From: Pseudomonas lijiangensis
GTDB taxonomy: Bacteria; Pseudomonadota; Gammaproteobacteria; Pseudomonadales; Pseudomonadaceae
Length of the DNA stretch: 64,000 nucleotides
Assembly: GCF_018968705.1 (NCBI RefSeq)
Contig: NZ_CP076668.1
Location: forward strand, 3,731,001 to 3,795,000
Reading direction: 5' to 3'
The notes under the pieces were generated by a model. It worked only from the letters and a program-made list of their open reading frames with translations. It had not been told where the DNA came from and ran no database searches. The position numbers were made by a program, and so were the translations under genes. Positions 1-8,733 of this stretch are shown here, in pieces (the first letter of the stretch is position 1; every line of letters begins with the position of its first letter).

Positions 1-222
1 CTGGTCACCGGCCTGTTGCTGATGCGTCGCCAGTCCCTGCTCGCCGTGGTCCCATGGCGCAGTCACTGGCTGCTGGCCGCATTGTTCATGTCAGTGGCGG
101 CCCTGTTGCTGCATCCCTTGCAGGATATCTGGCTGCAACTGACCCTCGGCTGCGCCTATGGCGCGGGGTTGATGGTCGGGCTGGCGTTGTGGCTGAAGCC
201 GTGGCGGGCTGTTCACGAGTAA
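1..222 (+). CDS. C-terminal end of a multi-pass membrane protein (partial)
   Basis: The frame is open from base 1 and ends with TAA at 220-222, so the gene begins outside the window. The visible 73 residues hold two hydrophobic segments (around HWLLAALFMSVAALLL and LGCAYGAGLMVGLALWL) separated by a short polar stretch and followed by a basic tail, which is typical of the last helices of a polytopic inner-membrane protein. A polysaccharide flippase-like protein is possible, but nothing visible proves it. A palindromic repeat follows 22 bases after the stop. Confidence 0.5.
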   Translation: MVTGLLLMRRQSLLAVVPWRSHWLLAALFMSVAALLLHPLQDIWLQLTLGCAYGAGLMVGLALWLKPWRAVHE

Positions 223-244
223 CACATGAAGGAAAAACATTCCT

Positions 245-336
245 GTGGGAGGGGCCTTGGCCGCGACGACCCGCTTTGCAGGCAACACATTTTCAGCGCC
301 TGAAAGCTTGGCTGTCGCGGCCAAGGCCCCTCCCAC
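245..336. repeat. Palindromic intergenic repeat, family 1, copy R1
   Basis: Two perfect 23-bp inverted arms (245-267 and 314-336) surround a core containing GGCAACACATTTTCAGCGCC. Other copies lie at 7325-7412 (core in opposite orientation), 20676-20765 and 30034-30120. The right flank (337 to about 385), read on the minus strand, matches the left flanks of the copies at 7 kb and 20 kb (CTGAT..TCAAAAAGCAGG..GATCACAATCC). The mobile unit is therefore longer than the hairpin. It resembles REP/BIME or MITE-like elements of pseudomonads. Confidence 0.85.
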
Positions 337-424
337 GGATTGTGATCCAGCCACCTGCTTTTTGAATCAGGTATTCGCGAAAAGCCCCCGCACCCAAAGA
401 AAATCCATCGCCTTCAACGCCGTC

Positions 425-446
425 TCGCGAATGAATTCGCTCCTAC
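425..446. repeat. Single arm of palindromic repeat family 3
   Basis: TCGCGAATGAATTCGCTCC and its next bases match one arm of the complete inverted element at 42380-42469. The partner arm is absent here. It lies in the 223-676 gap between the membrane protein and the chemoreceptor terminator; apart from this and R1 I see nothing else in that gap. Confidence 0.7.
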
Positions 447-610
447 GCGGTCGTGAACTGTGTGGTTTCTGTTGGAGCCTGGGTAACTGCGTACTCCCGC
501 TTCCTGAACAACTTTGCGAAAGGCAAGCGCACGAATAACTTGCGGTGCTCGCCGATATCTTCCTGAATCTTCTGAATCTGCATATGACGCCAGTACCTGC
601 CCGAAATGAA

Positions 611-648
611 AAAGGGCAGTATCACTCATCTCAAGTGATACCGCCCTT
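611..648 (-). terminator. Rho-independent terminator of the chemoreceptor gene
   Basis: On the minus strand a stem of about 13 bp (GGCGGTATCACT pairing with AGTGATACTGCC) with a 7-base loop is followed by TTTTT. It lies 28 bases after the chemoreceptor stop codon. Confidence 0.85.
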
Positions 649-676
649 CGAGAGGCCTGCCGAAAATGCTAAGTCT

Positions 677-2317
677 TCAAAGCTGAAACTTGGCTACCAG
701 CACGTTAAAGGACGTGGCCAGACGCGAAAGCTCCTGACTCGACGCACTGGTCTGGTTGGCACCCGCCGCGCTCTGGGTCGAGAGGTCCTGGATGTTCAGC
801 AGGTTGCGGTCCACTTCACGGGCCACCTGAGCCTGTTCTTCGGAAGCCGAAGCAATCACCAGATTGCGCTCGTTGATGGTCGCGACACCATCGGTAATCT
901 TGACCAGCGCCGAACCTGCACGCTCTGCCAGTTCCTGAGTGTTGGTGGCCAGCGACAGGCTCTTGCCCATGGCCGCAACCGCACCGTCGGCACCCGCCTG
1001 GACAGTACCGATCATGCCTTCGATTTCCACGGTCGAAGCCTGGGTGCGATGAGCCAGGGCACGCACTTCATCGGCCACTACGGCAAAACCACGTCCCTGC
1101 TCACCGGCACGGGCTGCTTCAATGGCAGCATTCAACGCCAGCAGGTTGGTCTGTTCAGCGATGCTGCGGATCACTTCCAGCACCTTGCTGATATCACGGA
1201 CATGACCGGCCAGTTGCGCAACCGCCTCGGTCGACTGAGTAATTTCACTGACCATGGTGGTGATGCCCTTGACGGTCTGATCCACCTGGCCACGGCCCTG
1301 CACAGCATCGTCAGTCGCGGTTTTCGACGCTTCGGAAGTCGACACGGCGTTGCGGGCAACTTCTTCGACCGCTGCGGTCATCTGGTTGACGGCCGTGGCC
1401 GCCTGCTGGATTTCGTCATTCTGACGGGTCAGCCCGCGAGTGCTTTCGTCGGTGACAGCGCTCAGTTCCTCGGCAGCCGAAGCCAGTTGCCCCGAAGCGC
1501 TGGCGATCTCCTGAATGGTGTATTTGAGACCGCCCTGCATGTCGGACAGCGCATTGAGCAATTGGCCGGCTTCGTCGCCACGATCAGAAGCGATAGGTTG
1601 AGTCAGATCCCCCTTGGCGATGCGCTGGGCACTGGCGACTGCAATGGCCAGAGGACCGGTAATCATGCGGGTAATCAGGATGCCCAGAATGATGGCGACG
1701 ATAAAAGCGATAATGACGCCCGTCGACAGCATCACAATGGCGCTGGACTTGAGTTCGGCAGCAGCAATCGCACCTTCCTTGATCTGGCGATTGTTGGAGT
1801 CGATCATGATCCGCACCAGACTGCGAGCCTTGGAGAAACCCTCGCCAGAGAGTTCGTTCAGGCGATTGCGTGCCCCGGCCAGATCACCCGCTGTCATGAG
1901 CTCCGTTACTCTACTGGCACCCGCAATGTAAGCAGGCATGAGCTTCTCGAACTCATCCCCGGCGGCTCGCTCATCATCCTCCAGAGGCGTTGCGCGGTAA
2001 GTGGCAAACACCTTCTGCATACGCTCCAGATCCGACGCAATTGCCTGACGAACCCTCTCCTTGTCCGCCTCCGGTACGCCGCCATCCTGGGCATCGAGCA
2101 ACCTGTAGAGCCCACGGTTATGGGCGGTCAGGCTGGTCAGGGTTTCATTGGTGTTAGCCACCGAGACCAGATTGTTGGAAAAGGTCAACGCCAGGGCATC
2201 GGCCAATCGACTGATTCCCACCATACCCAGGCCACCTACAGACAGGGTAATCAGAGCACAGAAGATAAAAGCTGCCAGCAACTTGGTCGAAAACTTGGAC
2301 TGACTCAGAATATTCAT
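677..2317 (-). CDS. Methyl-accepting chemotaxis protein (four-helix-bundle sensor)
   Basis: Chemoreceptor of 546 aa that would signal to CheA/CheW from the inner membrane. An N-terminal membrane helix (about residues 11-33) is followed by a periplasmic, mainly helical region (about 35-190) of the 4HB_MCP type, a second membrane helix (about 193-215), a HAMP domain ending near 268 and a cytoplasmic signalling domain. The hairpin tip [20 protein letters not shown] and the adjacent [15 protein letters not shown] are intact. The periplasmic region carries no recognisable dCACHE or PAS ligand motif, so the ligand cannot be read. Monocistronic, with its own terminator. The nearest neighbour on the same strand, a LysR gene, ends 172 bases upstream. 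Confidence 0.95.
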   Translation of the reverse strand: MNILSQSKFSTKLLAAFIFCALITLSVGGLGMVGISRLADALALTFSNNLVSVANTNETLTSLTAHNRGLYRLLDAQDGGVPEADKERVRQAIASDLERMQKVFATYRATPLEDDERAAGDEFEKLMPAYIAGASRVTELMTAGDLAGARNRLNELSGEGFSKARSLVRIMIDSNNRQIKEGAIAAAELKSSAIVMLSTGVIIAFIVAIILGILITRMITGPLAIAVASAQRIAKGDLTQPIASDRGDEAGQLLNALSDMQGGLKYTIQEIASASGQLASAAEELSAVTDESTRGLTRQNDEIQQAATAVNQMTAAVEEVARNAVSTSEASKTATDDAVQGRGQVDQTVKGITTMVSEITQSTEAVAQLAGHVRDISKVLEVIRSIAEQTNLLALNAAIEAARAGEQGRGFAVVADEVRALAHRTQASTVEIEGMIGTVQAGADGAVAAMGKSLSLATNTQELAERAGSALVKITDGVATINERNLVIASASEEQAQVAREVDRNLLNIQDLSTQSAAGANQTSASSQELSRLATSFNVLVAKFQL

Positions 2318-2489
2318 GTTGCGAACTCGCAGGAAAGGAGAAGGAACCAGATGCAGAAAATTTCAGGAAGCGTTTCTGTGACATCATATTGCCTTCATTA
2401 ATTCGCAAAATTTTCACAAATTTTTATTTTTCTGCTTTTCCTTGCTGAGTTCCCTCCTGCAGGACCCCGCAAGCACGCAACATGATGAC

Positions 2490-3425
2490 TCAGAGCAACC
2501 CCTGCTCCGCACAGACCTTCACCACCTGTTCGCGAAACCAGCCATTGGCTTCGTCTTCCTCAAGATGCCTGCTCCAGACCATATCCAGAGTGAATTCCGG
2601 CAGATCAGGGGGCAGTTCAAATACAGCGACCCAGGAGGCGGTGGCCAGCAGGGTCTGGATGCGGCGTGGCATGACCAGAATGAAATCGGTCCCCTCCAGC
2701 AGTTGCAACGCTGCACGGTAACTGTTGGCGCGGGTGATGATGTGCCGCTCGCGTCCCTGGCGCTGCAACCAGCCATCCACCATATTGGTGTCGGACGTCC
2801 AGGGTGTCGGGTACACATGATGGCGTTGGGTGAAGGTTTCGAGATCGATGCTGGCGCACTGGGGCGCGAACTGTGCGTCCATGACGCAGACAAGGTCGTC
2901 TTCCAGCAGAACCTGCTTCGCCAGCCCTTCGGGAATGCGATGAAAGCCAGGGCCGAAACACAAAGCCAGATCGAACTGGCCCTCATTCAGAGCCTGGGCA
3001 GGCAGTTCCTTGTTCAGCTTCTGAACGTTGACGGTCACGGTAAATCCGGCAGCGATAAAGCTGCGCATCAGATGCGGCAGCACCAGCAGCTCGAAATACT
3101 CGGGGGCGCAGACTGTGAAGGTTGTCTGCCGGCTGCTGGGGTTGAACAGTTGCAGTCCGTCATGGCACAGATTGACTTTCTGCAGGATCTGCTGCACATG
3201 GCTGTGCATGGCAATGGCCTTGCGCGTCGGGCGCATGCCGTTGCGGGTGCTGATGAACAAATCGTCTTCGAAGTTGGCCCGCAACTTCTTCAAGCAGTAA
3301 CTGACCGTCGACTGGCTGACATGCAGTGCTTCCGACACCAGTGTCAGATTGCGCTGCTCGTAAACCGAAACGAAGACCATAAGGTCCTGCATGTCGAGCT
3401 TTCTGAGAGCATTACTGTTGAGCAT
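2490..3425 (-). CDS. LysR-family transcriptional regulator
   Basis: About 311 aa from the ATG at 3425; a GTG at 3443 would add six residues (317 aa). I prefer the ATG because MLNSNALRKLDMQDL is a normal LysR beginning. The N-terminal winged helix-turn-helix contains NLTLVSEALHVSQSTVSYCLKKL, and the rest is the periplasmic-binding-protein-like effector domain. The DNA-binding part (ALHVSQSTVSYCLKKLR, then DDLFISTRNGMRPT) resembles the NodD/LeuO/PtxR branch. No obvious target is divergent from it: the next gene is a metallo-hydrolase on the same strand ending 143 bases upstream. Ligand and regulon are unknown. Confidence 0.9.
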   Translation of the reverse strand: MLNSNALRKLDMQDLMVFVSVYEQRNLTLVSEALHVSQSTVSYCLKKLRANFEDDLFISTRNGMRPTRKAIAMHSHVQQILQKVNLCHDGLQLFNPSSRQTTFTVCAPEYFELLVLPHLMRSFIAAGFTVTVNVQKLNKELPAQALNEGQFDLALCFGPGFHRIPEGLAKQVLLEDDLVCVMDAQFAPQCASIDLETFTQRHHVYPTPWTSDTNMVDGWLQRQGRERHIITRANSYRAALQLLEGTDFILVMPRRIQTLLATASWVAVFELPPDLPEFTLDMVWSRHLEEDEANGWFREQVVKVCAEQGLL

Positions 3426-3567
3426 CGAGTTTTCTCGTGGCACTGACGGCAGATCAAGTCAGCGCTAGCAAGATAACATCAAAACACGATCACGCCGTCT
3501 CCCCCTTCAACGTCACCGGATCCTGTGAGGACTCACATCATTACAGGGTGTAACAAACCTCGATACA

Positions 3568-4668
3568 TCAGGCATTTTGCTGACGGCAGTCGCAACGCGC
3601 ATGAGGCTCCGGCCTTGTAACCACAGCCTTCGCAGGCTCATCGGTTTCCTCTACTTCCAGCCACCAGGTTTCACCACGGCACGGGTACTGGATGTAGAAC
3701 GGCTGCCCCATGAGCGGCGTGGTAATGGAGACATTCTTCTCCCAGGCCAGCGCCAGAATACGGTCGAAGGGCTCGTGCCAGGCATGCATCGCCAGATCGA
3801 AAGTGCCGTTGTGAATCGGCAGCAGCCAACGGCCACGCAGGTCGATATGCGCTTGCAGGGTCTGCTCCGGTTGCATGTGCACATCCGGCCACTGGACGTT
3901 ATAGGCACCGGTTTCCATAAGGGTCAGGTCGAAGGGGCCGTATTGCTCGCCGATGGTTTTGAAGCCATCGAAGTAGCCGGAGTCGCCACTGAAGAAGATC
4001 CGCTGCTCATCCGCCAGAATCACCCAGGAGGCCCAGAGGGTCTGATTGCTGTCGAGCAGGGTCCGCCCGGAAAAGTGCTGTGAAGGTGTGGCAACAAAAC
4101 GGATGCCCGACACTTCTGCGGATTGCCACCAGTCGAGTTGCCGCACCTTGTGCACCGGAACGCCCCACTCGATCAAGGTATCGCCCACGCCCAAGGGGGT
4201 CAGGAAGTGCTCGGTCTTGTCCATCAGGGTCTTGATGGTCATGTGATCGAGATGATCGTAGTGATTGTGCGAAAGAATGACTGCCTTGAGTGGCGGCAGA
4301 TCTTCAAGGCTGATCGGCGGTTGGTGGAAACGTTTCGGGCCGGCCCACTGCACGGGCGAAGCACGCTCGGCAAACACCGGATCCGTCAGCCAGAACTCAT
4401 TGTGCAGCTTGAGCAGCACGGTGGAGTGCCCGAGGCGATACACCGTATTGTTCGGGGCTGCCAGCAATTGCTGGCGTGACAGCGACTGGACCGGAATCTC
4501 GCCTGCTGGCCGAGTGTCACGTGGCTTGTTGAACATGGCATTCCAGAACACCCCCAGGGTGCGGACAAACCCCAGCGACTTGACCGGCGCATGGTTGCGA
4601 TAGCGCCCCTCATGACGAGACAAGACAGGCAATGAAGCGGCATCTGTTTTTGGGGGATTCATGGCCAT
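3568..4668 (-). CDS. MBL-fold metallo-hydrolase (RomA/NAPE-PLD-like)
   Basis: Protein of 366 aa with a metallo-beta-lactamase fold. Visible metal-binding elements are LSHNHYDHLDH near residue 140, GDSGY near 230 and the LPIHNGTF segment near 295. The layout (LGHSTVLLKL strand, HNHYDHLD, FSGDSGY, ETGAYN) matches the family containing outer-membrane-associated RomA and eukaryotic NAPE-phospholipase D, which cleave phosphodiester or lactone bonds. The substrate here is unknown. Start at 4668 is backed by AGGAG ten bases upstream; a second ATG lies two codons in. It is divergent from a TetR gene, with palindromes in between that suggest local repression. Confidence 0.85.
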   Translation of the reverse strand: MAMNPPKTDAASLPVLSRHEGRYRNHAPVKSLGFVRTLGVFWNAMFNKPRDTRPAGEIPVQSLSRQQLLAAPNNTVYRLGHSTVLLKLHNEFWLTDPVFAERASPVQWAGPKRFHQPPISLEDLPPLKAVILSHNHYDHLDHMTIKTLMDKTEHFLTPLGVGDTLIEWGVPVHKVRQLDWWQSAEVSGIRFVATPSQHFSGRTLLDSNQTLWASWVILADEQRIFFSGDSGYFDGFKTIGEQYGPFDLTLMETGAYNVQWPDVHMQPEQTLQAHIDLRGRWLLPIHNGTFDLAMHAWHEPFDRILALAWEKNVSITTPLMGQPFYIQYPCRGETWWLEVEETDEPAKAVVTRPEPHARCDCRQQNA

Positions 4669-4752
4669 GATGTACTGACTCCTGATAACAGGTCGAGATT
4701 CCTGCCGTGCTGAATCAAGCTATACGCACCTTGCGGAACGTGGCGTGAAAAT

Positions 4753-4784
4753 GTGTAACAGTGTTTTACACTACACGGTGTAGT
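4753..4784. promoter_or_regulatory. Overlapping palindromes, candidate TetR operator
   Basis: ACTACACGGTGTAGT (4770-4784) has perfect 7-bp arms around one base. It overlaps a second inverted pair, GTGTAA (4753-4758) with TTACAC (4766-4771). It lies between the divergent metallo-hydrolase and TetR genes and would suit a TetR dimer acting on both promoters. Confidence 0.6.
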
Positions 4785-4861
4785 TTTAAGCTTGCATGAT
4801 TGGCTACGACAAGTAAACTGCCGAGTGTAATTTTCTCTAAACGCACGTTTGAAGCGAACCT

Positions 4862-5482
4862 ATGAAAGCCCCCATGCGACTTACCGACCAGAAACGCGAA
4901 GCCATTGTCCTGGCAGCCATTGCCGAGTTTCGTGATCGCGGCTTCGAAGTCACCAGCATGGACCGCATCGCGGCACGGGCCGAAGTTTCCAAGCGCACGG
5001 TCTATAACCACTTCCCCAGCAAGGAAGAGCTCTTCGCGGAAATCATTCAACGCCTGTGGGCGTGCGCGTTCCCCTCGCCCGACGAGCCTTACAAGGCCGA
5101 TAAAGGACTGCGCGAACAACTGCGCGACTTGTTGCGACACAAGATGGACACCCTGGCAGACAGCAACTTCCTGGACCTGGCACGGGTGGTCGTGGGTGCG
5201 ACCGTTCACTCCCCAGACCGTGCCCAGACATGGATGACCCGCCTCAACGAACGTGAAGAAACCTTCTCGGTCTGGATTCGCGCCGCCCAGAAGGATGGAC
5301 GCCTGAAACCCGTCGACCCGGGCTTCGCTGCCGCCCAGATGCATGCCCTGCTCAAAGCTTTTTCCTTCTGGCCGCAACTGACCCTCAATGCCGAGATTCT
5401 CACCCCCGAGAAACAGACCGAAGTGATCGAATCGGCACTGGACATGTTTCTGGGCTGGTACGAGATCAAGCCCGCTCAGTGA
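4862..5482 (+). CDS. TetR/AcrR-family transcriptional regulator
   Basis: Protein of 206 aa. The N-terminal helix-turn-helix is clear (FRDRGFEVTSMDRIAARAEVSKRTVYNHFPSKEELF, roughly residues 22-57), followed by a helical ligand-binding domain of the AefR/YcdC type that ends with EIKPAQ. It is divergent from the metallo-hydrolase gene and separated from it by palindromic sequence, so it probably represses that gene and itself. Its 3' end overlaps the convergent inhA gene by 17 bases, a compact arrangement that may allow antisense interference. The inducer is unknown. Confidence 0.92.
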   Translation: MKAPMRLTDQKREAIVLAAIAEFRDRGFEVTSMDRIAARAEVSKRTVYNHFPSKEELFAEIIQRLWACAFPSPDEPYKADKGLREQLRDLLRHKMDTLADSNFLDLARVVVGATVHSPDRAQTWMTRLNEREETFSVWIRAAQKDGRLKPVDPGFAAAQMHALLKAFSFWPQLTLNAEILTPEKQTEVIESALDMFLGWYEIKPAQ

Positions 5483-6143
5483 TTCGCCTGACGATCTCAT
5501 GCCGCTGCTCCAGGGATGCCGCAAGACGCTGGCGGGTCATGTCCAGAACCCTCGCTGGCGCAGTGGCCGGACTGCCCGCTTCGAAAGGCGGTGCAGGAGC
5601 GTATTCCAGTTGCAGTTGAATCGCCTGGGCACTCTCGTCACCGAAGAGTTCGGCCGCCAGCGTCAGCGCAAAATCGATCCCCGCCGTCACCCCGCCGCCA
5701 GTCAACAGGTTGCCATCGCGCACCACGCGCCCTTGAGTGGCAATGACCCCAAAGGCCTCCAGCAATGAATGCGAGGCCCAATGAGTGGTTGCACGGCGTC
5801 CCTGTAAAAGCCCCGCTGCACCCAGCACCAGTGCGCCGGTACACACAGAAGTGACATAACGTGCCGTACACGCCTGATCTGCAATGAATGCCAGGGTCTG
5901 CTCGTCTTCCAGCAAGGCATTGATGCCCATGCCACCGGGAATGCAGATGACATCCAGCCGTGGGCAACCCTCGAAATCCACCGTAGGCACCAGCGTCAGG
6001 TGGGTGCTGGCCTTCAGCGGTTCCAGGGTTTTCCAGACCAGATGCACCTTGATGTCGGGCAACGAGGCAAATACTTCGTAAGGCCCGGTCAGATCCAGTT
6101 GCTGTACACCGGGAAACACCAGAAGGCCGATATGCAACGTCAT
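5466..6143 (-). CDS. inhA: Isonitrile hydratase (DJ-1/PfpI superfamily)
   Basis: Protein of 225 aa converting isonitriles to N-substituted formamides. It follows the characterised Pseudomonas putida InhA closely by my recollection of that sequence: same length class, LDLTGPYEV near residue 16, DVICIPGG near 64, and a nucleophile elbow VTSVCTGALVLGAAG with the cysteine at residue 101, the position of the catalytic Cys101 in InhA; Asp17 and Thr102 are also present. The start at 6143 is chosen because GGAG lies 8 bases upstream; a longer reading frame to 6281 lacks such support. It is divergent from a GlxA-type regulator, a likely local controller. Confidence 0.88.
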   Translation of the reverse strand: MTLHIGLLVFPGVQQLDLTGPYEVFASLPDIKVHLVWKTLEPLKASTHLTLVPTVDFEGCPRLDVICIPGGMGINALLEDEQTLAFIADQACTARYVTSVCTGALVLGAAGLLQGRRATTHWASHSLLEAFGVIATQGRVVRDGNLLTGGGVTAGIDFALTLAAELFGDESAQAIQLQLEYAPAPPFEAGSPATAPARVLDMTRQRLAASLEQRHEIVRRITERA

Positions 6144-6196
6144 CTCGATAACTCCTGCAGAAAGATGGGATGCATGAACTGTATCTGGACGGCCTC

Positions 6197-6210
6197 TGGC
6201 AGATATGCCA
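6197..6210. promoter_or_regulatory. Short inverted repeat in the inhA/glxA-type divergent promoter
   Basis: TGGCAGATATGCCA has 5-bp arms and a 4-base spacer, in the 111-bp gap between the two divergent starts. It is a possible binding site for the adjacent AraC-type regulator; short enough that chance is not excluded. Confidence 0.4.
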
Positions 6211-6254
6211 TAAACCCCACCAATTACGCCAATCATCTCGATGAAGGTTGCTCC

Positions 6255-7235
6255 ATGGCTGACAGCCAGAAAGTCATTCATATCCTTGCCTTCGCCGACG
6301 TTCAGGTCCTGGATGTCTGCGGGCCGCTGCAGGTGTTCGCCTCGGCCAACCGGCGTCTGGAAGGCTTGGGCAAACCGCTGCCTTATGCCATGAAAGTGGT
6401 AGCGGCCGAGCCCGGCAGTGTCATGTCGTCAGCGGGATTGGGGCTGCAGACATGGCCACTGCCCAGCGACGAGCCTTGCGATACGTTGATCATCGCTGGC
6501 GGTCGCGGCATCGGCGCCGCGATGGAAAATGCAGGCTTGGTGAACTGGATACAGCAGCAGGCAGCAACAGCCCGGCGCGTGACATCCGTCTGCTCGGGTG
6601 CGTTTCTCCTGGCGCAGACCGGGCTTCTGGATAATCGGCGCGTGGTCACCCATTGGGACAGTTGCGACAGGCTGGCCAAGCGTTTTCCGAGTTTACGGGT
6701 CGATCCCGATCCGATCTTCATCAATGACGGTCCGTTCTGGACATCGGCGGGCGTCACGGCGGGCATAGACCTGGCGCTGGCCCTGATCGAACAGGACCTC
6801 GGACATGCCATGGCGCTGGCAGTGGCCCGTGATCTGGTGGTTTTTCTCAAGCGCCCCGGTGGTCAGGCGCAGTTCAGCAACGCACTGTCGATGCAGCAAG
6901 CCAGCCATCCCACGCAAAACCGCTTCGCCGAGTTGCATGGCTGGCTGATGGAGAATCTGGATGACGATTTGTCGGTCACAAGCCTCGCTGCCCGGGTAGG
7001 CATGAGCGAACGCAGTTTTGTCCGCCACTACAGCGCCCAGACCGGCACGACACCGGCCAAGGCCGTCGAACAGCTTCGCGTCGAGGCTGCGCGACGCCTG
7101 TTGAGTGAGAGCACGCTGGGCATCAAACGCATCGCATCACAATGCGGTTTTGGCAGCGAAGAAACCCTGCGCCGCAGTTTTCTGCGGGCCCTGTCGGTCA
7201 CGCCCCAGGCTTATCGGGAGCGGTTCAGGCACTGA
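6255..7235 (+). CDS. GlxA-family regulator (DJ-1/PfpI domain plus AraC helix-turn-helix)
   Basis: Protein of 326 aa with an amidotransferase-like DJ-1/PfpI domain (about 1-190: VLDVCGPLQVF, DTLIIAGGRGIG, VTSVCSGAFLLAQTGLL) followed by an AraC/XylS DNA-binding domain (about 215-322: LSVTSLAARVGMSERSFVRH and the second helix-turn-helix IKRIASQCGFGSEETLRRSF). The Cys of the nucleophile elbow is kept. The start at 6255 (AAGG nearby) is preferred to far-upstream in-frame codons that would run into the inhA promoter. Divergent orientation and the shared domain with InhA suggest it senses the same class of compound and controls inhA. That is inference. Confidence 0.88.
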   Translation: MADSQKVIHILAFADVQVLDVCGPLQVFASANRRLEGLGKPLPYAMKVVAAEPGSVMSSAGLGLQTWPLPSDEPCDTLIIAGGRGIGAAMENAGLVNWIQQQAATARRVTSVCSGAFLLAQTGLLDNRRVVTHWDSCDRLAKRFPSLRVDPDPIFINDGPFWTSAGVTAGIDLALALIEQDLGHAMALAVARDLVVFLKRPGGQAQFSNALSMQQASHPTQNRFAELHGWLMENLDDDLSVTSLAARVGMSERSFVRHYSAQTGTTPAKAVEQLRVEAARRLLSESTLGIKRIASQCGFGSEETLRRSFLRALSVTPQAYRERFRH

Positions 7236-7269
7236 GGCTGCGAGAGCATCAGCCCAGCACTACACCCTG

Positions 7270-7443
7270 ATGCCGATCAGTTAAGAGGCTGATGTCAAAA
7301 AAGCAGGTGGCAAGATCACAATCCGTGGGAGGGGCCTTGGCCGCGACAGCCAGTTCAGGCGCTGAAAATGTGTTGCCTTCACGCTAGTCGTCGCGGCCAA
7401 GGCCCCTCCCACAAGTAACAGGTGTGCCTTAACTGATCGGCAT
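7270..7443. repeat. Palindromic repeat family 1, copy R2, with 16-bp outer inverted ends
   Basis: The core palindrome (7325-7412) has the same 23-bp arms as R1, with the centre inverted. Outside it, ATGCCGATCAGTTAAG (7270-7285) is repeated exactly in inverse at 7428-7443. The right tail is similar to the left flank of copy R4 (30002-30039): 34 of 38 bases match. The right outer repeat covers the last four codons and the stop of fahA. Confidence 0.85.
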
Positions 7444-8733
7444 TAGAATCACACCCCGACACTCGCCAAACCCGATCGACACCTGCCCTTCACGATGACA
7501 ACGGGCGCGCAGGATCACTTCGTCGCCCGATTCCAGAAAACGACGCTCCTCGCCGCTGGGCAATGTCACCGTTTGCTTGCCGCCTTCGGTCATTTCCAGC
7601 AGGCTGCCGAACTGCCCGGCCTGGGGGCCGGACAAGGTTCCGGTGCCGAACAGATCACCCGGTTGCAGCTTGCAGCCGTTGACGCTGTGGTGCGTGACCA
7701 TCTGCGCCACGGTCCAGTACATGTTCAGGCTGTTGCTCAGGGCCAGACGATAAGGTTCCAGGCCCTGAGCCTTCATCTGTTCGGTCAGCAGCAAGACCTC
7801 CAGTTCGATATCCAGCGCACCGTTTTCCTGATCCGCCGGATCCAGCAGGTACGGCAACGGCTGTGGATCGCCTTCGGGACGCGACGGTTGGGGGCTGCGA
7901 AACGGGGCCAGGGCTTCGGCGGTCACCACCCAGGGGGAAATTGTCGTGGCAAAACTCTTGGACAGGAACGGCCCCAGCGGTTGGTATTCCCAGGCCTGGA
8001 TATCCCGTGCCGACCAGTCGTTGAGCAGGCAGAAACCGGCGATGTGCTCGCTTGCCCGATCAATCGCAATCGATGTGCCCTGCTCATTGCCAGGCCCGAT
8101 CCACACGCCCATTTCCAGCTCATAATCCAGCCGCTTGCAGGGGCCGAAGGTCGGCACTTCCTGACCCGGAGCCAGTGTCTGGCCATTGGGGCGTTTGATG
8201 GGTGTACCGGAGATGCACAACGTTGACGCCCGACCGTGATAGGCGATGGGCACGTACTTGTAATTGGGCAGCAAAGGATTGTCCGGACGGAACAGTTTGC
8301 CGACGTTCGTGGCGTGGTGGATGCCGACGTAAAAATCCGTGTAATCCCCTACCCTCGCCGGCACATGCAGGCGGCACTCGCTCATCGGATGCAGAAGATT
8401 ACTGACGGCCTCCAGGCGGGTACGTTGCGGGCTGTCTTCTGCGAGCAAGTGCAACAAGGCATGACGCAAGGTCCTCCGCGCCGTTGCACCCAGCGCAAAG
8501 AAGTCATTCAACTGATCACGGCTGGCGACCTCGGCGACGATCTGCGCTTCGCCCTCGAAGAAACCGGCCTGCACCGCTGCTTGCAGATCGAACACAAAAT
8601 CCCCGATGGCCACGCCGCCACGAGGGCCTGTATCACCGTGGCTGAACACCCCCAGTGGCAGGTTCTGCAAGGGGAAATCGGGATGGCCGTTGGCCGAGGC
8701 AATCCAGCTGTGGCGGGTTGAAGAAGCATTCAT
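7429..8733 (-). CDS. fahA: Fumarylacetoacetase
   Basis: Protein of 434 aa, last enzyme of homogentisate breakdown, hydrolysing fumarylacetoacetate to fumarate and acetoacetate. Family landmarks are DYTDFYVGIHHATNVG, YHGRAST, KRLDYELEMGVWIG (metal and substrate ligands) and NDWSARDIQAWEYQPLGPF, consistent with the FAH fold and its N-terminal SH3-like domain. The ATG at 8733 overlaps the hmgA stop by one base (TGATG) and is preceded by AAGGA, so translation is probably coupled. The last codons (MPIS and TAA) lie inside the tail of a dispersed repeat, so the C-terminus may have been altered by repeat insertion. Confidence 0.96.
   Translation of the reverse strand: MNASSTRHSWIASANGHPDFPLQNLPLGVFSHGDTGPRGGVAIGDFVFDLQAAVQAGFFEGEAQIVAEVASRDQLNDFFALGATARRTLRHALLHLLAEDSPQRTRLEAVSNLLHPMSECRLHVPARVGDYTDFYVGIHHATNVGKLFRPDNPLLPNYKYVPIAYHGRASTLCISGTPIKRPNGQTLAPGQEVPTFGPCKRLDYELEMGVWIGPGNEQGTSIAIDRASEHIAGFCLLNDWSARDIQAWEYQPLGPFLSKSFATTISPWVVTAEALAPFRSPQPSRPEGDPQPLPYLLDPADQENGALDIELEVLLLTEQMKAQGLEPYRLALSNSLNMYWTVAQMVTHHSVNGCKLQPGDLFGTGTLSGPQAGQFGSLLEMTEGGKQTVTLPSGEERRFLESGDEVILRARCHREGQVSIGFGECRGVILMPIS

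Noticed and set aside
545..2401. A 618-codon reading frame on the plus strand opposite the chemoreceptor
   Set aside because: It is a mirror of a GC-rich gene: composition rich in Gly, Arg, His and Gln with no domain; the minus strand encodes a complete MCP.
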